From Sipunculus nudus (Eukaryota; Annelida; Sipuncula; Golfingiida; Sipunculidae): a DNA stretch of 64,000 nt. Of this stretch, positions 47,933 through 60,181 are shown in pieces. Position 1 is the stretch's first letter. Each line of letters opens with the position of its first letter. Position numbers and translations under genes: made by a program. The stretch spans positions 25,367,729 through 25,431,728 of the forward strand of contig CM049314.1 in the NCBI GenBank assembly GCA_026874595.1. Reading direction: 5' to 3'. The notes beneath the pieces are model-generated. The model was given only the letters and a program-made list of their open reading frames with translations. It was not told the DNA's origin and did no database searches.

Positions 47933-49291
47933 CTGGGGCATTTAGGGGTTTAGTGGAGCACGTCATCACCAAGTTCTAGATGACTATATAAGGTTCACTG
48001 GACCTCGGGCCATTTCTAGTATGTCTCAGTGAAAACGTTGCACGCGCAAATGAAGATCGACCTGACCCTGGATTATATTTGATATCAAGCAACGGTATAA
48101 TAATGATTGTGGGACCAATGTTGTGTATATAATTTGCTCGGTTACAAATTTAAACTAACGATCAACCTACCAGAAATGCTGTTTAACTTTAGTCCAAGTA
48201 CCCCAGAGTCTGGTTACAGTAAACCCTTTCAGTTTCACCGCTCGTGCTTGGTAGTGTTGTAAGGCCCACGGTCTCGTTTTCTGCAAATGACCCAGTTACT
48301 CCACGTCGCAAAATACATGTACATTGATTACTTTACAAAATCCCCCACGTGGTGTGTATACCTGCAGATTCTCCCCGGTCCATTCTCCGACCCATTTTGA
48401 TTATATAGACCTATTCTTGGCAAGACAACTTAAACAGGCCACAAGTAGGTCTAATCTAATAACATAAAAACAGTTATCTGGTTCTGGTCAGGGTGTCACG
48501 TGGTTAAGACTAAATATGTCAGTGTTGAAGAGGATGTAGGGGAAAAGGAATATCTCTATTTAGTCCAAAGATATGAGAGAAGGGGGCCAGATTTAAAGGT
48601 GGTTTCCATAAGTGCTTAGTCCGTATGCGTAGTCCGTAGGCCTACTCCGTATTAATGGGTACTCGATAGCTGAAGTTTTTCTTCTTTTTTTCTTTTTGCG
48701 AGCCATTTCACCATATATTTATTGTACATTTATTGTACATTTGTATATATAAGCATCAAAAGGTAAAATTATAAAATTAAAATAATAACAGTTTTATAAG
48801 ATCTCAATTAGTAATATAATTAACGCGATAGTGATGCTTACGCTTATTCAGAAAACGTGTGTAATACAGAAAGGAACGCAAATTTCAACCAAATGCTAAT
48901 AAAATGTTCGGCTTCCAAAAGACTGATGCCAGCATTGACATTTATACCAGTTGGAAATACAGACTGTGCATACAGCACGGCCTGAAAGGGAAAACTCTAT
49001 GCTAAACCTGAAATCGACACGAAGATTGGTATGCGTCGTGCGCAAAATTCGCTCCCGGTAGCATGTGGATACGGACTATATATATTTACGCAAACAGACT
49101 ATAAACGTATATTCAGATAAATGGAATCGGCCCAGTTAAAAAGTCTACAAAGCGATTTTTTGCGGACTACGCACTTATGGAAAAGCACCTTAAGACACGC
49201 ACACACACACGATCCTATATCGAGACCGGCTATGTTCACACAGCACAACATTCAGTCAGTGGAACCGGCTTCTTTGGGTTAATTTATCAAC

Positions 49292-49489
49292 ATGACCGGG
49301 TCCTCGGTCGCCCCCAACGCGCACACTATTGAGTTCGATCTCAATATAGACCGCTTGCCTGTTAACTCATGGGAACACAAGCGGTCTGTAAGAGGTCTCA
49401 GAGATCGATCTAAACTAGACCACGTCGAGAGCAGGTCCCATCAAGACTGCATTGGAGGCGGACTAAAGTCGCCATTAAATAGCTCTTGA
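49292..49489 (+). CDS. possible short ORF, unknown
   Basis: A 65-codon frame in a locally GC-richer island, ATG in fair context (CAACATGACC), with a 10-bp inverted repeat inside (AGACCGCTTG...CAAGCGGTCT). No domain, signal peptide or donor is recognised. Confidence 0.15.
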   Translation: MTGSSVAPNAHTIEFDLNIDRLPVNSWEHKRSVRGLRDRSKLDHVESRSHQDCIGGGLKSPLNSS

Positions 49490-49653
49490 ACCCCGAAATA
49501 TGCCTAGTCTGTACACGGCTCAACTCATCTCAAACCGGGTTTGCATCAAAAAGTATTTATATTACTCGGCTCTTAAAATCTTAGTTTACTACATTTTAGA
49601 GGCGTAGGAAGCACATCAAAAGTGGGGGGGGGGGGATTCGATAAATAAGAACT

Positions 49654-49658
<5 letters not shown>

Positions 49659-49703
<45 letters not shown>
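49659..49703. repeat. (TA)n microsatellite
   Basis: About 22 TA units, shortly after a G12 run (49624-49635). Confidence 0.95.
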
Positions 49704-49705
<2 letters not shown>

Positions 49706-50517
49706 CAATTTCTTATAGGGTTTTTAAAAGTGTGGGGCATATTATAAGCGAATATAAGTGCCCGAAAGGGGGTGGGTGTGGGAGGGGGTATCCCCCTGTC
49801 ACAGTTTGGAAAATTTTGAAAAAATAAAAAAAAAATGCATTTTCAGTGCAGTATTTTGACCAATTTCCAATTTTTAATCACATGCTGCACCACTCAAAAA
49901 ATGATTAAATAGTTTATTCACAAAAGCATGTGTGCCAAATTGATAATATTTATACCCTAATATAGTCTTTGTTCAATCTTAATAAAACTTCAGATCCGTT
50001 ACTGCATGGGTTTTTAATTTTACTCAAAACCATTCCTGAGCATGGTATAAATATAATGCACGAAACAAATAGGCCTACACTGTTAAAAATTGCCGTAAAA
50101 TAACGGCGCATAAGACTGTAAATTTACGCCGCTTTGCAATGTAGACGCTCTTGTGCGTTAAATAACGCTCAAATGCAACGTCAAATGATGAGCGTCTGTG
50201 AAAATGGTGTGACACGTGTGTAAAGCAGACGGTACAGATGAAATAAATCGCGCGTCATGTGATCAGCGGGTCACGCATGACGTCAACATCCTGGATCTTT
50301 TGACTCCACGGCGGGAAGAGAAGCCATTTTTGTCCGTCTGCTGGCTGCTGAAAGTCACAGAAGTTACCCAGCATCTTCATCGGTAAAATGTTCTTCTTTA
50401 ATATGTAGGCATAAATCTGTTTACTGTGTAAGTTGTTATTTTAATACTGTGTAATAGTGTACGTTGGTAATGGTATAGTGGTACGAGGCCAGTCTCGTTC
50501 ATGTGCTCCCTCATTTC

Positions 50518-50541
50518 GGGGGGGGGGGGGGGGGGGGGGGG
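50518..50541. repeat. G24 homopolymer
   Basis: Longest of the G/C runs in the window; G18 at 50874-50891, C14 at 50992-51005, C19 at 51745-51763 and C16 at 51838-51853 lie in the same element. Confidence 0.95.
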
Positions 50542-51077
50542 CAACTGTCACTGGCAGGGGTAGAAGAGTGATTGATTTGGAAATATATATTATGTATATA
50601 TGTGTATATTTATATTATATATATATATACACCTTTTATAATGTGTGACATTTGTGTGATGTTGATATTATATATTAAGTGCAGGTTTTATGTTTCCATT
50701 AAATGTCAACTCTAAACCATTTATATTTATATTTCAGTAAACTCAGAAATTGAAACAAAGTCAAGTTTTCTAATTATTAATATATTACATGTCCAATATA
50801 TAAAAAATTGTTACTTGCTCAATATCAGTGTTGGGGATGATTACATTGACCAATCCCCCCTTGTTAAAAAAGTGGGGGGGGGGGGGGGGGGATATATAAC
50901 CCCCATTCCCTGCATTGATGCCAATGTTTATCATTAATGATTAAGTATTTTTTAGTTTCAGGGAATTGCCAATTAGGAAAAAGGAAGCAAACCCCCCCCC
51001 CCCCCACAAACACACACACCTGGCCATGTCTGGGTGTATATCATGCATGAATGGTATAAATATACATGTCATATATA

Positions 51078-51078
<1 letters not shown>

Positions 51079-51117
<39 letters not shown>
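51079..51117. repeat. (TA)n microsatellite
   Basis: About 19 TA units inside the CACTG element. Confidence 0.9.
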
Positions 51118-51121
<4 letters not shown>

Positions 51122-51495
51122 AAAGGTGAAATATTTGTTTAGGCACCACTGAAAACAGTATGAATTATTTATTTACTAGATTTTAAATGAGGCCTTGAAT
51201 AAGGTTTTCCCACTTACATGTCAACCAGAGAAATTAAGATATCAAAGTCCCTTTATTTTTTTTTTAATATTTTTAACAGATGCTTAAACATAGAGTAAAC
51301 ACAGACCAAACAAATGATTAACAGCTCTGAGACAATTTCCTAAATTTCTTAGCATGTTTTAGAAGAAAAAAACATATCATACTAGCCAAAGTGCTAACAT
51401 TTTAGCCAGTCTTTTTGAGAGAGGGAGAGAGGGAGAGAGAGCCTGAAAATTAAGGCTGCTAAGGCACAGCCAAATACTGTTTATGTTTTCAGAAA

Positions 51496-51585
51496 ATGGT
51501 CAAGCATTTCCATCAGGGTGGCATATTCAAAAAAGATTTGGATACAATCATGGCTACTTTCCTATTTCTTAAGAATAGGAATTAT
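51496..51585 (+). CDS. possible exon inside the CACTG element
   Basis: An acceptor GTTTTCAG, then four bases and ATG, then 30 open codons (MVKHFHQGGIFKKDLDT...) ending at AAT TAT|GTAAGT, phase 0. Splice borders are strong. The next acceptor-like site (GTGCAG, 52482) would give nine codons and a stop, so the chain does not clearly continue. No domain recognised. Confidence 0.3.
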
Positions 51586-51621
51586 GTAAGTTTAAACATC
51601 ACATAATAATATTCTGCCTTT

Positions 51622-51700
51622 TTAGCTCAGCTGACTGTAAGTCATTTGAGCTACAGGGAAGACACCACCTCTGTCACTGTCCTTCACTGATACCAGTACT
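51622..51700 (+). mobile_element. AGCTCAGCTGACT-family left-end fragment
   Basis: TTTTTAGCTCAGCTGACT followed by AAGTCATTTGAGCTACAG, the same order as at 18738; the rest of the copy is not recognisable. It is nested in the CACTG element. Confidence 0.55.
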
Positions 51701-52580
51701 AAAGTTGTTATTGAACTTTTGTTGGAAAACATAGCTCATTGATTCCCCCCCCCCCCCCCCCCCACAAATTGTTCTAGCAAGGCCTAGTGAAACCATCTGT
51801 AATGTCCAGGTTTGCTCAACTGGAAATATGCCAGAGACCCCCCCCCCCCCCCCAACTCTATTGTACAGGGTTGCAATTTCCATTCATAATGTTGGTTGGA
51901 TGGGGTTTTTGACATCCCCTCACTCACATGGCCTTTGTAATGGGGTATACCACATCTCATCCATCAGTATGCATCAGACTGAGCGCATTTATACTTGTAC
52001 TAAAATTCAAAATTGGTAGTACTTGCTTTATACATATACTTGTCACACCTTAGAAATTTAATAACTTTTCAAATAATAGTCAAGTTTATCATCAGGGAAC
52101 CTGGAAAGATTTCGCAGGTTTGCATTATGCCTGTAGCCCTTGTTATATTTTAATAGCTAGTATATGTAAATGCAATTACAAATGTTACATCATTTTGTTA
52201 TATAAAGGCTCTACTGCATATATATTGCTTCCTATTTATAAATCCTCGTACACATGTGATGCTGTTTTTGCATCTTTCTGTTTATACACTGAGTAAAAAT
52301 ATTTGTTGACCCAATATTTACCATTTTATATGCAATATAGCACTTTTTTTATTAATTTGTATACCTGCACTTACTTTGTAAATATTATCAATATGCCTGG
52401 TGCTGAGATTGTCTTTCGTTGGTTACATGTTTATCAGTTCTGTTTTTATATACTCCTAGAATTTGTTCTACTTGTGCAGGTGTTCAGAGAGCCATACATG
52501 CATCAATGATTAGAAGAAAGATGACGTAAATGTTCCACGCCTTACCAAACTTAGAGCTGTGAACAAAGTACAAATGCAAG

Positions 52581-54104
52581 ATGTGCAAGGTGCACAACTA
52601 CACTGGCAAGCAGTTGCAGGGTAAATTCCTAGCAGAGAACATTGCAGAAAAGGTACACCAAGGTAAGTTTGAATTTGATCATATTTTCTTTTGTAAAGTC
52701 CATGGCAATTTGAATAAGCTGATGAGTTTAATAATCTGTGAAACAAGTATCTTACATATTGAACATTAGCAGTGACGCTGACCTAAATTCACCTGCCTGT
52801 TTCTCATTCTCTCCATTCATTTTTATTCTAATAAACTTTTTGGCTTGCTGCTTGATGGAGCTGAGCCACCCTAACCTGACCATCTCTAACCTTACAGTGT
52901 CATCTGTCAAACCTGCTGATTTTTAATTTTATGTAGTTTGGAACATGTTTACTCCCTATAAAACATTGCAGATATTCTGGTTATCAAATATTCATAATAT
53001 AATTATTTACAGTTACAATAAATAAAATCCAGGCCCATAGCCTTACTGTTAATTACTTCATATTTACACATACTTTCATTTGTGCCTTTAAAAATACATT
53101 GTCAGGTCTATTGTCTGTAGAAATCATTCTGGAAAAGGACATTTCATAATTAAATCATCAAATTATGTATTTTTTTCCATAACCTTTCATATACGATCAG
53201 GTATGCATATTCAAAAGAAGTCTCTTTATTCCAATGAAATATTCTAACTCTCTCATAGATTTTAGAAAGATGGGCACTTAACAGGAAACAGTATTAATGT
53301 TATCCTTATGCAGTGAATAAGTATTAACAAGTATAGTCTTGACCTTTCAGTGTGATGTACATGCTAGGCTTAATTTACTCTGTCAATATTTAGGTATCTA
53401 TACAACAGATTTTATGTTAATAATATGGCACATAAAATGAAAAAAAATGACTATTAATCGATCAAATTTCAGTCATTGAGTATGATTTTAAACCTGATTC
53501 ATATATATATATGCATTGTCTGTGCATTTGTATTTGCAGAAGCAAAGCTCCTATATACAGGATACTGCCTTCACTGTTTGGAGAATGCAAGGATAATATG
53601 GGATTGCAGATGGAGGAGAGGTAATTCTTTCAAAACTATTATATTTGTGTTAATATATTCAGCAAGTATTAAAGATAGTTTTAACCTTTTTTTAAGTAAA
53701 TACATATATCAAGAAAAATGTTGAAATTGCTAATTTTTGTGGAGATAAAACAAAATCTTGGCCAGTTATTGTCTGTCATGTAAATGTAAAGATATACTAG
53801 TATTTGATATAATAATGTTTAATTATTTTCACTCATTGACCATAAGAAAACTATTTTTGTAGTTATTGTTTAAATTTTGTGAAGAAAGAACAAAAGTTTA
53901 TTTTCTGTAATGTAAATTGATAGAGCGTCAGACTTTGAAAAAAATCTAAAAAATATAAAAATTAAAGAGATAATTGCACTGAACTATATTCTTGCATATT
54001 TCTCTCATGTTTCTTACATTTACAATCTCTCTTTTCTGTTTATTATTTTGTATGCAGGGAAAGAGATCTCAAACACCTGTGAATGTTCAAGATGGGGACT
54101 GTAA
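52581..54104 (+). CDS. possible 3-exon small Cys-rich protein inside the CACTG element
   Basis: Three exons join in phase 1 without a stop: 52581-52662 (donor G|GTAAGT), 53540-53620 (acceptor TTTGCAG, donor G|GTAATT) and 54058-54104 (acceptor TATGCAG, stop TAA 54102-54104). The 69-residue product begins MCKVHNYTGKQLQGKFLAEN and holds a YCLHC pair and a TCEC pair. Just upstream of the ATG the same frame has KYKCK, giving a zinc-finger-like CKMC, but a stop lies five codons before. It may be the decayed zinc-finger part of the parent element's protein or a captured host gene. The evidence is phase-consistent splice sites only. Confidence 0.3.
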
Positions 54105-55384
54105 CATCACTGTAACATATGGTGGATGGGCAGAAACTGTCAACCCATGCAAGTTATTTCTACTTCCACTGGAGGCTTGCTATGCGTCATTTTGGATATT
54201 TACCCTGGAGTATCCCAAGGGACTAAAAAGACCTTTAGGTTTCTATATTTTGGGGTAATTGAATGCACCTCTAACTGCCCTCTCACTGTCAATAGAGCTG
54301 GTTGGTCAGATTTAATGTTTTAATGCTGCATTTTCCTCTATAATATATCAACAATATAGGAAATATCAGTTAACGACTATTTCACTTTTAACATTCTTGT
54401 GTTTAAATACCTTAATTAAATCAGGTGATTATCTTTTTACTTTTATGGAAAAACGTTTACATTTGCACCCTTGTTACAGTTTAGGCATTCTCTTAAACTC
54501 CCTCAGGTTCGAATTTAATTGATGCAAAAATCATTTATTTACCAAGGACCTTTATTTTGGAATTTATTATCAGAAGCTTCACACAAAGTAGATGCCTTTA
54601 CTGTAGAAAGATTTGGTGACATATAAGTTAAATCCATTTCAATTTTTTGACTTGTGTTCTGACCATCTTTTACTTTAAAGATACCATTAATTTACAACAC
54701 TATAAATTTATTGATGCACTTTTATCTATTTTTCAAAGATACATTATAAATAGATTTGGGCCCCATTGTTAAAAAGATCAGCAACCTTAATCAGATAACA
54801 CACAGCATTCATAATAGTAATCATATAGTATTGCACTAAATACCAAATTTTATGTTTAGTTGGAGACAATTTAACTGCCATGCAGTGTGGTCAAAATGTT
54901 TAAATATGTTTGCTTCCTAATGATGCCTTTTGGAAGATCAGTATAATCTGAATAACTATATACATTAAGTACACGTGTTGTACATGTTGATGATCTGTTG
55001 AATATTTCATACAATAAAGAAGTTGTGTGATATTATGTGTGAGCATGCATTTTTAATGCCATTTCCCAAATTAGCCAAGATGCATTTCCATCTGTGGATA
55101 TCCTGATTTGATTTTCGGGACACTTGACTTTCAAACAGAAAGTTACAACTCTATCATCATAAGGAGGTCTGACTTCGTTCGTAATATTTTACTGGTAAAA
55201 TCTAAAAAACATGTTATGAGAAACCTGAAGTACACATACAAATATAGGGTTCGTCCGGAGTGACAAGACAGAAACGTTTTGAGAAAGATTATGGAAACCT
55301 GTAAAAGTGTATAGCTCCAAGTGCAAAGCACTGTTATTTATTATAAAGTAACAATGTTTTGTTATTCTACATATCAAAGCACCA

Positions 55385-55668
55385 TGAAATAACGGTGCAA
55401 TGCCCTGATTCCTGTTTAAATCACTGTTTATTCACGTCTCTAAGCACTGTTAAATAACGGCATATTGTCCCGTAAAATAACATATGCCCGTCATTTCATG
55501 TGGCTAAGCACCGTTTATTTACGTCCCAAAGCGCTGTAAAATTACGGTGCAATGCGACGTTATTTAACGCACTGCGTTATTTTTTGCACGTAAAATAACG
55601 GTGCATTGCACTGTCAACTTTGCTGCCGGTGCAAAGCACCGTTATTTTACGTGCAACTTTTAACAGTG
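55385..55668 (-). repeat. subterminal repeat array of the CACTG element
   Basis: At least seven variants of GTAAAATAACGGTGCAATGC on both strands within 280 bp, ending in the terminal repeat. Such arrays bind transposase in CACTA elements. Confidence 0.65.
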
Positions 55669-57735
55669 TACTGAGAGGCAAGGGATTTACCATTTTTTAT
55701 AAGTTTAAGTTGTAATTATGAAATAAGTATTACCATGAAAAATTATTTTACAGAAAACTGATCTGATGTCAGTCATATATAATTACACATTGAGCAATTC
55801 AAAAAAATGGTATATTCCAAAGCAGACCTCTCTATATGGTTATTAGTTAAAATATTAATTACGCATACAACTAGTTTAAATTTCCAACCGTTCTCACTAA
55901 AATGAATTGTATTATATTCAATTACTTATCTATAAAATTATAAAATAATGACCTATAGGCCTATTACAAAACACACTCAATTAAGAAATGAAGTCAGTTT
56001 TTTTTTCACGTAAGCCATGTAGACTGAGCAGAAATACAATGGATTTTCCATTCAAATTAATGGAATTCAGAAGCGGATTTTCCAGACCTGCATGGGGACC
56101 TTTGTTTTTTAAGGTTTTCATTAGACCTCCTGGCCGGGTTCGACCCCCCCCCCCCCTCTTTTTTGACCCTAAATCTTGGATTTGCCCCTGGAATTTACCT
56201 CCTATTCACAGAAAGGTCACATGCACTGACCATCACCATTGGTCCAAAAAGGAGCGGGGGAGGGGGGGGGGATGCGCTAGACCAATATATGGTACTCCAA
56301 AACGGAGGGCGCGAAGCGCCCGAGCGAAAAAGGATATGTGGGAAGATTTGAGAGAATTTGTTACTGGTTTAGAGAGCTGATTACCAGAAAACTGTTTACG
56401 CCAGTCAGGTGAAGTCCATGCAGTTTCCCCAAAAGGTTCAATTACGTCTGCCTACATGCATGTGTGTGTGTGTGGGGGGGGGGGGGGGGCGTTAAGTCAT
56501 GTAGACCTTATACTATTTGTATTTTATATTATTATTTTTATTGTTATCATCAACGACATCAACATCTAAATTAAGTTTCGAGAGATTTGAATGGGAGATG
56601 CGTTTAAAACCAGAGATATCGATTGAAATCGACAAGGTCAATAACACGGCCCAGGAATTAGGCCTATATCTTGAACCGAACCGCGCCGAACCAAACACAA
56701 ACCACGCGTGCAACCATTTAGGCGTGTAATAACCATCGTAACAGAAATGAAACCACGGCCGTCCTGGCCCCGTGTCACATAGATAAGCTTGTGAGCTGTC
56801 ACGAAGCGCACGACAAACGTGCCTGTTTTATGGAATATGGACGCGTGTTTGTACTACGACTGTGTACATCGTGCTGTAACTGATCTCTTGCACATGTTCA
56901 CTTCACTGCGAGTTCGGACATTGACTTTGTTGTTACAGTTACCCACCTCTCGAGGGTCCCTCCTGCCGTCTCTGCCTTGATCAGTTGTTATGCCCTCTGT
57001 CGGCAGGCTGTAAAAAAATGATCGGGGTAGGCATTTTATTTTGGGGAGACCATTGGCGGAAATTATAAAACGCAGGTGGTCTTTGCTTTCGTGCTTTCGT
57101 GACATGCTTTTCAATATGGTTACCAGGCGCCTTGCTTTTAATCGTGAATGCACGACTCATAATGCATTTATATCAGGCTGGTAAGCCAAACTTGAGTCGT
57201 GATACAAGCCATAGTTGGGAATGTACTTCAGCGCTCACCTATCCTATTGTATTGGTATCGTGCTAAACAGCCTAAAGATAATCTTAAATGAGCCTACGAA
57301 TGATGATTCCACACAAAAGAATACATGTGAACTCACTCACAAAATGAAAATCTGTATCTATGGTAATTATGGTATTTACATGTTATTATTTATTATGATA
57401 AATTTATTATATATTATGATAATTACATATATATATACACACACGAGTCATTTCCTATCGTTTAGAAATCTAACGCGAGCCATGCTCGCATTCATGCGGT
57501 CAGAAATTCAACAAACTCGCATCAAAATGCTGAGTTTAACTGTTATTGCACACGTTAGATTTTGTTGGAAAGTATTAAAAAAAAAGATTGGCCTAGTCCA
57601 CATGCCAAGTGATAGCGTACTTTTAGCCATCCTCATAGCGCGGTTTATAAATGCACTCTAACGCTAAGTAGGCCTACTCTGTTCATAGACTCTCTAGCGG
57701 TATGGCGCTTGCCTTGCTCTCCACTGCTGGGGTTT
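55669..57735. other. intergenic spacer with repeat fragments
   Basis: Contains a dispersed-repeat fragment near 56060-56340 (C13 run at 56144-56156, a TTGGATTTGCCCCTGG phrase, a GGGCGCGAAGCGCCC hairpin) and a G16 run at 56474-56489. The 148-codon frame from 57215 is low complexity and not credited. Confidence 0.45.
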
Positions 57736-57785
57736 GACTGTGTTCCACATTTTCGCTAACGACTGTGTTTCACATTTTCGCTAAC
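57736..57785. repeat. 25-bp tandem duplication
   Basis: GACTGTGTT(C/T)CACATTTTCGCTAAC twice, with one difference. Confidence 0.9.
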
Positions 57786-57977
57786 GTCTTAACAAAGCAC
57801 ATTAAATAACAATATATTGTTCAAGTCTAACGTTTCCCATAAAATTTTGATATTTCCCCGTCATTATTAGGCCTATATAACAACAATTCTTTCTCGTTCA
57901 GAAATTGTAACGCCTCTTATAATAATTTATATATTATGGCATTATAGAGTTCAAGACCTAATACGTGTATATTGTAG

Positions 57978-58089
57978 GTGTGTCGAGAGGAGAATGAGAA
58001 TATTCGGGATCTTCAGATAAAAGAATCTTCCAATCCCAAGAAAAATCGGCCTGTCCGGTCTACATATCGCATAAGTTACAGAATTCAGA
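57978..58089 (+). CDS. possible orphan exon
   Basis: 112 bp between TTGTAG and AGA|GTGAGT, open throughout as VCREENENIRDLQIKESS and on to a basic SNPKKNRPVRSTYR stretch. It is strongly hydrophilic and coding-like. No family is recognised and no partner exon found. Confidence 0.3.
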
Positions 58090-58680
58090 GTGAGTATGAT
58101 ATAATTCTTGTTCTCTCAGGGGATAAATTCAATGCTCATCTTTCAGGGATGTTTAGGGTTAAGAAGCACATGCAGGGAAAATGATAGTTCTCTGTTTTCC
58201 CTATTATATATGAAAAGTTTTCTTTAACAAATAGATGAAGCATAATGGACTTTACCATTATGTTACCATTATGTTATTTCCAAACCTATATATTACTATG
58301 CAAAGTTAATAAAATTTGTAAGAATAAAAGAAGTAGAAAGCAGGTATACAGGAAAAGGGGTCTGTACATTCAGCTCATCATTCATGCCTCTTGAAATGCT
58401 TAACTATATAAGGTGCAAGGTAATCGTTCTTATGCTTTTCTGTATTAAGCGTATATTATTCTGTATCTCAGATTTTAGGTCGAACCCCGCTGCATACTGT
58501 ACGTAACGTATTACCATTCCAGTACCAGTATTTCAATGAAATTCACTACCTTGAGCATCCCACATTACACCCTAGAATGTAATCACTAAGAAAGAATTTC
58601 AAGATTTTTTTCCTATGAGCATTGACCTTTTGACCTCCAAGATGATTTCTGTGTTTTTAATGATACTTTTACCAAATGTA

Positions 58681-58719
<39 letters not shown>

Positions 58720-59324
58720 ATATATATACCATATATATACCATATATAAACCATAATATCTCTGTTTTCACTATTAACCTCCAAAATCAATATGACTTGA
58801 GCATTCTCATAGTGTCAGTTATCTAGGGTGTAAGACAGCTCTAGATATATATAAATGACGAAAAAAAAATTATAATTATAATTATATAATCGTCGACCAT
58901 CTTCAAAAGAGGGGTGGGGGTGTTAAAGTTATGTGATTGACATCATGTATTAATATCTCAACAACAACATATAAAAAAAGTTTATATAAAAAAACTATAT
59001 ATTTAGCGACATTACATATAAGGGGGAACCAAGGAGTTACAATAAGAGGAGAGGGAACTTGAAACATCGTCCAGCATTAAAGGGACCCGCGTTAATAAGG
59101 ATTTATGAACGGGAATGTATATAAATGCAGAAAAAAACATGATCATCTGACCCGTAATTGTACGCTCGGACGTCGCAAACGCTTTACAAAAATTTACCCT
59201 TATTTTAAAACTACGACCATTTCTCATTTGCACAAAACAATCGTCACTTTAGGTCATTTGGTTCCTTTTGAACGTCCATACAATAAAATTTTTAATCCCC
59301 CAACCTGACCACTCATTCCCTACT
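58090..59324. other. spacer
   Basis: (TA)n at 58680-58717 followed by CCATATATATA repeats to 58746; AT-rich; no gene. Confidence 0.5.
58680..58746. repeat. (TA)n and (CCATATATATA)n
   Basis: TA tract running into three CCATATATATA-like units. Confidence 0.9.
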
Positions 59325-59392
59325 CGTCTTGTATGGCGCAGATGGTAGAACATCGGACTTGTTCACACACGGTAGATGGTTCGTGCGGGGTA
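59325..59392 (+). other. tRNA-like relic or SINE head
   Basis: A-box-like TGGCGCAGATGG (59334-59345) and B-box-like GGTTCGTGC (59378-59386) at the spacing of a tRNA, with CATCGGACTTGT where an anticodon arm would be. The anticodon stem does not pair, so this is not a functional tRNA. Confidence 0.3.
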
Positions 59393-60181
59393 AAGAGTTT
59401 CACAATTATACATGTTATGTGTACTAATATTTGACTTTCTCTCTCATTACAGGTTCGCCGCCAGACGGAGACACCGATGCACACGGCAGACATACGAACA
59501 AGAGATATAAATTTAATTCGTATAGACATACAGACCAATACTTTTTTTTCAGCCTGAGCCAACCCGCTCCCCCGCCTTAGATGGGGTGTGTGGTGTTCGA
59601 CAATCACTCCAAGGATTTTCACAGAAATGTACAAGATCATCATATCCGTAATTTTAGAAAGACATATTATAAATACGTATTCATAAAGAAACTAGATTGC
59701 GTATTTGGAGCCTACAAATCTCTGTCAAAATTTCCTAAACAGATTTAATTTTCTGTGTTGTACACAGGGTCATTTTCCAGTAAAACGGCTGGTAATTAAG
59801 CGACTAAATTAACAAAGACTGCTCCTATTATCTAAGAATTGGCGACTCCTGCTCGGGACAAAGGAATCGCATAAAAAGAACATGATACATGAGCCTTTGA
59901 ATTAGGATGTATTATGAAATTCCAGATTACGTCCAACATTTAATGTTTTTGTTCCTAAGTGGTACATTTATCCTTCTAAAAAAAGTTTAATAAAAATCTG
60001 CTCAATACTTTTTGCTGACAGATGGACCAATAAAGGTTCGCAACCTGACGCGCGTATAATTATACAGTGATAATAATAATAATATTAATAATAATACTTA
60101 TGATTTAATCTTTTCTGGAGAAAGTACATCTTCTTTTTAATAATCTAATTCAAAAATGGACCCTAAAATTAATTTTATCAT
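59393..60181. other. spacer
   Basis: No feature recognised beyond a short (TAA)n near 60070. Confidence 0.4.

Larger units (their letters stand above)
45855..50077. other. intergenic region, repeats only
   Basis: No convincing gene. It holds a transposon end (46480-46793), a TATAA minisatellite (47143-47255), (TA)n tracts, homopolymer C/G tracts, TATATAAGG at 47985-47993 without a recognisable gene after it, and a GGGGGTATCCCCC-type repeat fragment near 49780. Confidence 0.5.
50078..55668 (+). mobile_element. 5.6-kb CACTG...CAGTG element (CACTA/CMC-like)
   Basis: The left end CACTGTTAAAAATTGCCGTA... matches the reverse complement of the right end, CACTGTTAAAAGTTGCACGT..., over about 33 bp with few mismatches. 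TA flanks both sides (50076-50077 and 55669-55670). Subterminal copies of TAAAATAACGGTGC occur in both orientations, at least seven at the right (55385-55660) and several at the left (50090-50190). CACT(A/G) termini, a 2-3-bp duplication and subterminal repeats are the marks of CACTA/Mirage/Chapaev elements. No DDE transposase frame is seen. The interior has G/C homopolymers, a TA tract and spliced-looking small exons. Confidence 0.7.

Noticed and set aside
57215-57661. 148-codon plus-strand frame with hydrophobic stretches
   Set aside because: Much of it is AT-rich low complexity (YIYTHT, IYMLLFIMI), with no splice context or family.
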